From an uncultured Pseudomonadota bacterium (GTDB lineage: Bacteria > Myxococcota_A > UBA796 > CAJQPC01): DNA of 6,694 nucleotides. Location: NCBI GenBank assembly GCA_937915955.1, contig CALGIB010000902.1:1-6694 (forward strand), written 5' to 3'. Below, one piece after another: positions 1-5,141 of the stretch. Made by a program: the position numbers and the translations under genes. A model generated the notes under the pieces. It saw only the letters and a list, made by a program, of their open reading frames with translations, searched no databases and was not told the origin of the DNA. The first letter of the stretch is position 1; each line of letters begins with the position of its first letter.

Positions 1-915
1 CCACGACTCGCGCGAGCCCTGACGCCGGATCGCAGCGCGCGTGTCCCCGTAAGCCTGGCCGGACTGGAGCTGCCCGGCCCCGTGGGACTGGCCGCCGGTC
101 TCGACAAGCAGGCCGAGGCCCTGCCCATCTGGGACAAGCTGGGCTTCGGCTTCATCGAGCTGGGCACCGTCACGCCGCAGCCCCAGCCCGGAAACCCACG
201 CCCGAGGGTCCACCGGTTTCCCGAGCACCGCGCCGTCGTCAACGCGATGGGCTTCCCCTCGCTCGGCATGGACGCCGTCGTCGCCAACCTCCAGCGCTGG
301 CGCGCCCTCGACCTCTGGCCGGCGGTCCCGGTCGGCGCCAACCTGGGCAAGAACAAGCACACCTCGGCCGACCAGGCCCACCTGGACTACGCCAGCCTGG
401 CCGGCGGCATGCGAGAGCACGTCGACTACTTCGCGGTCAACGTCTCTTCCCCGAACACGCCGGGGCTCCGAGACCTGCAGGCCACCGAACCCCTCAAGCG
501 CATCCTGGGCGCGACCCTCCAGGAAGCCGGCGCCCGCCCTGTCCTGGTCAAGTTCGCGCCCGACATGACGGACGAGGAGATCGCCGCTTCGGTCGAGACC
601 GCGATCCGCGCGGGCGCACACGGCATCATCGCGACGAACACGACCCGGCGTCGGATGGGGCTGGCCGAAGCCCAGGAGCTGCCCGGCGGACTGTCCGGAG
701 CCCCTTTGCACACCTTCGCGCTCGATCGCGTCAAGGCCGTGCTGGCCGCGGCGGGCGGAGCCGTGCCCGTGGTCGGCGTCGGGGGAATCTGTGAGCCCGA
801 GGACGCCCTGGCCTTCCTCGACGCCGGCTGCGTCGCGGTCCAGGTCTACACGGGCATGATCTTCGCAGGCCCGGGCCTGCCGGGCAGCATCAACGAGGCT
901 GTGGCTGCGCGATGA
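1..915 (+). CDS. pyrD: Dihydroorotate dehydrogenase (quinone), class 2, 5' partial
   Basis: Oxidises dihydroorotate to orotate in de novo pyrimidine synthesis, using FMN and passing electrons to membrane quinone. The frame is open from base 1, giving 304 visible residues. Recall of the E. coli protein (336 residues) suggests about 30 N-terminal residues, including most of the membrane-associating helices, lie outside the window. The GTG at 82 is internal: it falls in the conserved stretch before AAGLDK. Visible motifs in order: AAGLDK (31-36), GTVTPQPQPGNPRPR (55-69), NVSSPNTPGLR (147-157) with the class 2 catalytic serine, VKFAPD (183-188), NTT (213-215), GGLSG (229-233), GVGGI (259-263) and YTGMIF (283-288). 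These phosphate- and FMN-binding elements run to the normal C-terminus. The usual DK(N/D)GE reads DKQAE here, a mild deviation. The TGA stop overlaps the next gene's ATG (ATGA), implying co-transcription. Identification is secure. Confidence 0.96.
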   Translation, partial: PRLARALTPDRSARVPVSLAGLELPGPVGLAAGLDKQAEALPIWDKLGFGFIELGTVTPQPQPGNPRPRVHRFPEHRAVVNAMGFPSLGMDAVVANLQRWRALDLWPAVPVGANLGKNKHTSADQAHLDYASLAGGMREHVDYFAVNVSSPNTPGLRDLQATEPLKRILGATLQEAGARPVLVKFAPDMTDEEIAASVETAIRAGAHGIIATNTTRRRMGLAEAQELPGGLSGAPLHTFALDRVKAVLAAAGGAVPVVGVGGICEPEDALAFLDAGCVAVQVYTGMIFAGPGLPGSINEAVAAR

Positions 916-1589
916 CGAAGCCGATGGTGGTCACGCCGACCTACAACGAGCGCGAGAACATCGCGCCGCTGGTCGAGCGACTGATCGCCCACGACCTCCA
1001 GGTGCTCGTGGTCGACGACGGCTCCCCCGACGGCACCGCCGCGCTGGCCCGCCAGGCCGGCGCCCAGGTGCTGGAGCGCACAGGCAAGCTGGGCCTGGCC
1101 TCGGCCTACGTGGCGGGCTTCGAGCGGGCCCTGGAGCTGGGCGCCGAGCGCGTCGTCCAGATGGACGCCGACCTCAGCCACGACCCCGACGACGTGCCTC
1201 GCCTGGTCGCCGCCGAGGCCGACCTGGCCCTGGGCAGTCGCTACGTCAAGGGGGGCGGAACCCGGAACTGGCCGCTGAATCGTCGCCTGCTCAGTCGCGG
1301 CGGTAGCCTGTACTCGCGCCTCATGCTCGGCTTGCCCCAGCGAGACCTGACCGGGGGCTTCAAGTGCTGGGACGCCGGTCTGCTGCGCGAGGTGCTGTCC
1401 CGGCCCGTGCGCTCGCAGGGCTACGCTTTCCAGGTCGAGATGACCTTGCGGGCCGTCCGAGCCGGCGCCCGAGTCATCGAGGTCCCCATCCTGTTCACCG
1501 AGCGGGTCGAGGGCGCCAGCAAGATGAGCCGGGACATCGCCATCGAGGCCGCCCTGGTCATTCCCCTACTGCGCTTCCGAGAAGGGTGA
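912..1589 (+). CDS. GT2 glycosyltransferase, polyprenol-phosphate-mannose synthase (Dpm1/Ppm1) type
   Basis: Predicted to transfer mannose, or another hexose, from a nucleotide sugar to polyprenyl phosphate on the cytoplasmic face of the membrane, making a lipid-linked donor. The 225 residues show the GT-A order of the DPM1 family: TPTYNERENI (8-17), VVDDGSPDGT (33-42), the metal-binding DADLSH (85-90), GSRYVKGGG (108-116), DLTGGFK (145-151), QGYAFQVEM (169-177), PILFTER (192-198) and GASKMS (201-206). No C-terminal membrane domain is present, so it is the short soluble or peripheral form. The ATG lies inside the pyrD stop (ATGA). A weak GAGG sits 13 bases upstream, too far to be convincing, so re-initiation after pyrD is likely; Met5 is an alternative start. 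The 3' end overlaps the oppositely oriented DUF2723 gene by 24 bp. The family is secure, but mannose specificity is inferred; glucose or another hexose is possible. Confidence 0.9.
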   Translation: MTKPMVVTPTYNERENIAPLVERLIAHDLQVLVVDDGSPDGTAALARQAGAQVLERTGKLGLASAYVAGFERALELGAERVVQMDADLSHDPDDVPRLVAAEADLALGSRYVKGGGTRNWPLNRRLLSRGGSLYSRLMLGLPQRDLTGGFKCWDAGLLREVLSRPVRSQGYAFQVEMTLRAVRAGARVIEVPILFTERVEGASKMSRDIAIEAALVIPLLRFREG

Positions 1590-3281
1590 GAAGCCCGCGG
1601 CCCGCGACTCGCAGCGGCGGGCCGCCTCGCCGGGACCGTAGCCAGCGGCCAGGGTCCTCCAGGCCTGCGCGTACTGATCGACCGCTCGGCCCTCCCAGGT
1701 CAGCTCGTAGTGAGCTCGACTGGGCAACTCCGTGCGCCACAGGTAGCCCGCTGCAGCGTCGCTCATCTCGTCCTCGACCCACTCGGGCGGTGGCAGCCCC
1801 AGGTCCGGCCGACTGACACGCATCAAGACCCCGCCTTCGGGGTAGGTCGGCGGGATCCTGTCCTTGAGCGTGGCGCGCCCGGCGTGCTCAAAGTCCACGT
1901 AGATCGGTCGCAGGTCCAGGTTCGTCCGCACCAGGTCGGGGATCGAGGCTTCCCGGTCCAGGGGCGCGAAGCCCGGGTGCTGCGCCTCGACCTGGGCCCG
2001 GTACCAGGCATAGCCCATCATCTTGGGGTGGATGAACACCACGTCCGGCCGCAGCCCCTCGACCTGCTGCAGGTAGAGAAGTCCGAAGGCCATGTTGTCT
2101 CCAGCGCCGATCACGAGCGCCTCAGGCTCGACCTGGTCGAGCGTGTTCCGGAGGTAGTCGTCCAGCACGGTCCAGCGCGCGTGGCTGCCGAGGGGCCAGT
2201 GCAGGGCCAACGCCGCCAGCCCCGTCAGCCCGACGACAAGCCCCATGGGCCGGAAGCGCGGCAGCAGATGGGCGCAGCCCAGGCCCGCCAGCGCACACAC
2301 GAAGACGTCCGGGAGGATCTGGAAGCGGGTGGAGACCACGAGACCAAGCCCCGAGGCCGGCACGTTGAAGCCGCTCATGAACAAGGGCCCCGAGAACAGC
2401 GCGGTGCCCGTCACCGCAAGCCAGAGCCCGCGCTGGGGCGACCGCCAGGCGGCCAATACGCCGATCAGCGCCAAGCCGAGGAAGACCACGACCAGCTGTT
2501 CGGGCAGGCCCCGAAGCCAGAACAGCGGGTGCTGCCACCACAGCGTTCCGGCGTCCTCGAGGGCCAGCGAGAAGGTGCCGTAGTCTGCTCGGAGCACGTG
2601 GTGGACCAGCCCGTCGAGCCGATCGGTGTCGCCCCAGCGCCAGCCACCGCCTGGCCTCAGCAGCAGCAGGTAGGGCAGCAGCCCGCTGAGCTGGGCGAGC
2701 GCGCAGCTGGTGAAACAGCCCGGAGCAGCGCGCCAGGAGGGCACACTCCGGACGAAGGCGTAGACCGCCAGCGGCCAGAGCAACACGACCGTGTGGTGAT
2801 TGGCGATGCCCAAAGCGACGACCAGGCCCAGCACGCCCGAGGCCACGGGACCACGCCAGCCGCGCTCGATCCGGGTAGCCACCAACAGCAACAGCGCTGC
2901 CGTCAACGCCCCACCCGAGAAGACCTCCGCCACCGTGGCGTAGCGCCAGAACGGCGTGGACAGGCCCAGCGCCAACACGCCCGCCCAGGCCGCGACGGGC
3001 CTGTCGGTGGCCAGCACGAGAGCCCGGTGCAGCGCGGTGAGCGCGCCGGCCGCGAGCAGGGCCGACGCGAAGCTGGCCTTCCACGGCACGTTGGCCACCG
3101 GCAGCAGACCCGTGACCCGCAACAGCAGCGTGAACAGCGGGTAGCCCGGGGGATGGGCCACGCCACCGAGGGCGGACAGGGTCATGAACTCGCCGGCGTC
3201 CCCTCCCTGCACGGTGCGCGCACAGCCCAGCCCGTAGAGCAGGAGGAAGGCCACGAACACGGGCCAGCTTCGTCGCGCCAC
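1566..3281 (-). CDS. DUF2723 / TMEM260-like multi-pass membrane glycosyltransferase
   Basis: The 571 residues belong to the DUF2723 family (GT-C-like), which includes human TMEM260, a protein O-mannosyltransferase using dolichol-phosphate-mannose. A first hydrophobic helix (about 7-20) leads into a loop with GGDAGEF (26-32) and AHPPGYPLF (42-50), the family signature; by analogy with PMT enzymes the acidic D28/E31 loop may be catalytic. Multiple hydrophobic helices follow to about residue 362, with NHH at 161-163. A C-terminal soluble part from about 370 carries GAGDNMAFGLLYLQQVEGLRPDV (split at 392-401 and 402-414), also typical of the family. The GTG start at 3281 is chosen because GGAGG lies 6 bases upstream. 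The gene follows the hydrolase by 3 bp and ends 24 bp inside the convergent GT2 gene. Family membership is confident. Activity on protein and the sugar used are inferred; bacterial members are poorly characterised and another acceptor is possible. Confidence 0.88.
   Translation of the reverse strand: MARRSWPVFVAFLLLYGLGCARTVQGGDAGEFMTLSALGGVAHPPGYPLFTLLLRVTGLLPVANVPWKASFASALLAAGALTALHRALVLATDRPVAAWAGVLALGLSTPFWRYATVAEVFSGGALTAALLLLVATRIERGWRGPVASGVLGLVVALGIANHHTVVLLWPLAVYAFVRSVPSWRAAPGCFTSCALAQLSGLLPYLLLLRPGGGWRWGDTDRLDGLVHHVLRADYGTFSLALEDAGTLWWQHPLFWLRGLPEQLVVVFLGLALIGVLAAWRSPQRGLWLAVTGTALFSGPLFMSGFNVPASGLGLVVSTRFQILPDVFVCALAGLGCAHLLPRFRPMGLVVGLTGLAALALHWPLGSHARWTVLDDYLRNTLDQVEPEALVIGAGDNMAFGLLYLQQVEGLRPDVVFIHPKMMGYAWYRAQVEAQHPGFAPLDREASIPDLVRTNLDLRPIYVDFEHAGRATLKDRIPPTYPEGGVLMRVSRPDLGLPPPEWVEDEMSDAAAGYLWRTELPSRAHYELTWEGRAVDQYAQAWRTLAAGYGPGEAARRCESRAAGFSPFSEAQ
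1597..1625. terminator. Perfect GC-only hairpin between convergent genes, possible terminator
   Basis: GCGGCCCGC (1597-1605) is followed after 11 bases by its exact reverse complement GCGGGCCGC (1617-1625). The hairpin begins 7 bases after the GT2 stop and lies within the last codons of the opposing DUF2723 gene. No T-tract follows on either strand, so it is not a classical intrinsic terminator. It could slow or end transcription of the plus-strand operon. It could also be a by-product of Ala/Arg codons, since it encodes an EAARR...SRAAG stretch. Confidence 0.35.
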
Positions 3282-3284
3282 GGC

Positions 3285-4181
3285 CTACCTCCAGCGGTCT
3301 CCGAAGCGCGAGTCAGAGCGCACCGGGCGCGTGCTCCGGGCGCGACGCTCGCCCTCTCCGACGCCCTCAGCGGGTCGGAAGGCGTCTACCTCACGGACCC
3401 GAGGCCGGCTCGGAGCCAAGAGCCACTCACCCACCGCCCGCGCGTGGCGTTCGCCGGCGGGCTCGACCTGGGGCATGTGCCCGACGTCGTCGAAGCGCCA
3501 CATCACGGCGCCGTAGTGATCCGCCAGCAGCCGCGATCCATACAGCGAGGCCACCCGATCCAGGAAGCCGTGGGTGATCAGCACAGGGCAGTCGACCGAG
3601 CCGCGTGGGACCGTCGGGCGCCGGCGAGCGATGTCCCGGACCATGCCGCAGGGCCAGGGTCCAATCCTGGCGAGCACGGCCCTTTGCTCCTCCGGGCTCA
3701 GACGCGCCAAGCCCGTCTCGAGGTAGGCGCGCTCGCCCATGCGCAGGTTCCGGCCCAGCATGAAGCTTGGCAGCAGGGGCGCGAAGAGCCTCGCTCCGAT
3801 GGCCGTGGGCAGGTGGACCACCTCCGCGCAGGGGACGGCGCCGACCAGGACCAGCCCGCTCAGCGTCCTCTCCGACGACAGGACCTGCGCCACCAGCCCG
3901 CCGGCCGAGTGCCCGACCAGGGCGACGGGCCCCTCCAGCTCGTCGAGTGCCCGAGCGACCTGCCTGTAGCAGGCCTCGAGGCGCACATCCTGACCGGCCT
4001 GGGGTCCATGTCCGGGCAGATCCAGCGCCCATGACTCGAGCCCCAGGTCCGCCAGCACGCCCTGGTCACGTTCCCAGAGCCAAGCTCCCAGCCCGATGCC
4101 GTGGAGGAGGACGACGGTCGGGCCACGCCGGGCGCCCGAGGGCACACGATGCACGGCGTGGAGGGGGCCGAGGTGGGACAC
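3285..4181 (-). CDS. Alpha/beta hydrolase fold protein
   Basis: A serine hydrolase of unknown substrate, 298 residues. The fold is shown by strand plus oxyanion-hole motif VVLLHGIGLGAW (23-34), DLPGHG (54-59), nucleophile elbow GHSAGG (90-95, Ser92), acid candidate Asp208 in THGFLDR, and His235 in DVGHMPQVEPAGE. A helical cap lies between about 120 and 190. Residues after about 258 form an Arg- and acid-rich tail beyond the usual fold, probably disordered. There is no signal peptide, so it is predicted cytoplasmic. GTG at 4181 is the first start after an in-frame stop at 4206-4208. It has no clear Shine-Dalgarno, and GTG at 4154 is an alternative. It is the first gene of a two-gene operon with the DUF2723 gene. 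Esterase, lipase-like and proline-iminopeptidase-like activities cannot be told apart here, and a link to glycosylation is not shown. Confidence 0.88.
   Translation of the reverse strand: MSHLGPLHAVHRVPSGARRGPTVVLLHGIGLGAWLWERDQGVLADLGLESWALDLPGHGPQAGQDVRLEACYRQVARALDELEGPVALVGHSAGGLVAQVLSSERTLSGLVLVGAVPCAEVVHLPTAIGARLFAPLLPSFMLGRNLRMGERAYLETGLARLSPEEQRAVLARIGPWPCGMVRDIARRRPTVPRGSVDCPVLITHGFLDRVASLYGSRLLADHYGAVMWRFDDVGHMPQVEPAGERHARAVGEWLLAPSRPRVREVDAFRPAEGVGEGERRARSTRPVRSDSRFGDRWR
3288..3292 (-). promoter_or_regulatory. Shine-Dalgarno for the DUF2723 gene
   Basis: On the minus strand GGAGG is followed by six bases (TAGGCC) and then the GTG at 3281. It directly precedes the TAG stop of the upstream hydrolase (3285-3287), so a ribosome ending the hydrolase covers it, which suggests translational coupling. 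It fixes the non-ATG start of the membrane protein. Confidence 0.8.
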
Positions 4182-4219
4182 GTCTGGCTGATAACGCCGC
4201 TCGTGCTAGCCTGCTGGAC
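4182..4219. promoter_or_regulatory. 38-bp divergent intergenic region, putative promoter(s)
   Basis: The only gap between genes lies between the divergent starts at 4181 (-) and 4220 (+), so both promoters must be here or inside the flanking coding sequence. On the plus strand TAGCCT (4207-4212) resembles a GC-rich -10 element and CTGGCT (4184-4189) a poor -35, 17 bases apart. That spacing would put the transcript start within a base or two of the GTG at 4220, which has no Shine-Dalgarno. On the minus strand TATCAG (RC of 4188-4193) is a possible -10 without a recognisable -35. All of this is weak consensus matching. Confidence 0.3.
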
Positions 4220-5134
4220 GTGGCCAGGACCATCTCCCAACTGCTACGGGCCGTCCACACCGGGCGCCTGAGCGTGCGCTTCGGCCTGGGCGGCGGGGCC
4301 GGCCTGGAGGCTCTGGAGGAGGAGCTCCAGAGGCGCTCGCCCTGGCACCCGGCAGCCTTGAATCGCCGAGCGGCACAGGCCCTGCCCGAGACCTTGCTCG
4401 GCCCGCCTCCCGCTGAGCTCCGCGAGAGCGCCTTGCTGTTCCAACAAGGTCAGGTGGACCGCGCCCTGCGGGCCGCCCACGCCACGAGTCACCCCTGGTC
4501 CCAGGTCGTCCAGGGAGACCTGAGCCTGCTCCAGGGGCAGCCCGAGCGCGCCTTGCTGGCCTACGAGCGCGCCGAAGAGGACCTGGGTCCCCTCGCCGAC
4601 CTGCTCGCTCGCCGCGGCCGAGCCACGCTCGAGGCCGGAGGTGCCTTGGACGCCTGGGATCTGTCCGCTGAAGCGCTGGTCTTGAATCCCCTGCTCGGGA
4701 CCGGTCGCCAGCTGCTCGAGGACGCGGCCTCCCACGCAGGCGTCGCGACCGTTCGGTTGCCGCTTCGCGCACCCGTGAGGCGCAGCCGTGGAAAGCTCGA
4801 GGCCCTCCACCGGCTCTCACCGCGGGCGAGCGCGGCCTGGTCCGCCTGGAATCGAGCAGCCTCGTCCCCCGAGGCTGCCCAGCTCCCCCCAGGCTCGGTC
4901 CCCCACGTCGCCCTGCTTCGGGCCTGGCGCCAGCACGAGGCGCGCGCGGCTCGATACGGCGAGCACGACGACAGGGAGATCCTCAACCTCCTCCGCTGGC
5001 AGGAGCAGGGGGTCATCGGGGCCTACGAGTGGAGTGCGGGCCTGGGCCCCGGCAACGCCGAAGCCTACAGAGCCGAACGGCGCAGGGCCGGAGAGACCTT
5101 GCGCCGCTTCTGGCGAGAAGGCGTCCGGGCCTAG
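4220..5134 (+). CDS. TPR-like helical repeat protein of unknown function
   Basis: I do not recognise a specific family. The 304 residues contain TPR-like helix pairs: about 66-90 (ALLFQQGQVDRALRAAH), 95-122 (GDLSLLQGQPERALLAYERA, the clearest match) and 123-156, ending in LNP. TPRs are protein-interaction scaffolds. The C-terminal half (about 175-304) is Arg-, Ala- and Trp-rich, predicted helical, and matches nothing I know. No signal peptide or membrane segment is seen, so it is probably cytoplasmic. The frame stays open far upstream over the antisense of the hydrolase, but GTG at 4220 is preferred: it leaves the divergent hydrolase intact and precedes the repeat-like sequence. No Shine-Dalgarno precedes it. 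Its TAG stop shares CTAG with the stop of the convergent surface-protein gene. Coding status is supported by protein-like composition and abutting neighbours; the exact start is uncertain. Confidence 0.75.
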   Translation: MARTISQLLRAVHTGRLSVRFGLGGGAGLEALEEELQRRSPWHPAALNRRAAQALPETLLGPPPAELRESALLFQQGQVDRALRAAHATSHPWSQVVQGDLSLLQGQPERALLAYERAEEDLGPLADLLARRGRATLEAGGALDAWDLSAEALVLNPLLGTGRQLLEDAASHAGVATVRLPLRAPVRRSRGKLEALHRLSPRASAAWSAWNRAASSPEAAQLPPGSVPHVALLRAWRQHEARAARYGEHDDREILNLLRWQEQGVIGAYEWSAGLGPGNAEAYRAERRRAGETLRRFWREGVRA

Positions 5135-5141
5135 GAGCCCG
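5126..5141. terminator. Short hairpin with both convergent stop codons in its loop
   Basis: CGGGC (5126-5130) and GCCCG (5137-5141) pair across the six-base loop CTAGGA, which contains the palindrome CTAG that gives TAG stops on both strands. The stem is only 5 bp and has no T-tract. It may act as a weak bidirectional pause or terminator, or be chance in GC-rich DNA. Confidence 0.25.

Noticed and set aside
82..84. GTG at 82 as the start of pyrD
   Set aside because: It falls in the conserved sequence just before AAGLDK, and the frame continues with family-like residues to base 1.
3222..3263. Lipoprotein signal (LGC at residues 18-20) in the DUF2723 protein
   Set aside because: The -3 position is Gly rather than Leu-like and the segment is the first of many membrane helices, so it does not fit a lipobox.
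1710..4034. A 774-codon open frame on the plus strand, antisense to the DUF2723 and hydrolase genes
   Set aside because: The product is Gln/Arg/Pro/His-rich with no recognisable motif, spans two well-identified minus-strand genes, and is the expected antisense shadow in high-GC DNA.
3767..4219. Upstream extension of the TPR-like gene in the same open frame
   Set aside because: It would cover the divergent hydrolase N-terminus, and the translated stretch is low-complexity Arg/Pro/Ala. The protein-like part starts near 4220.
4206..4820. Minus-strand open frames antisense to the TPR-like gene
   Set aside because: They are Arg/Gly/Pro-rich without motifs, overlap one another in different frames, and have no spacing logic with the neighbours.
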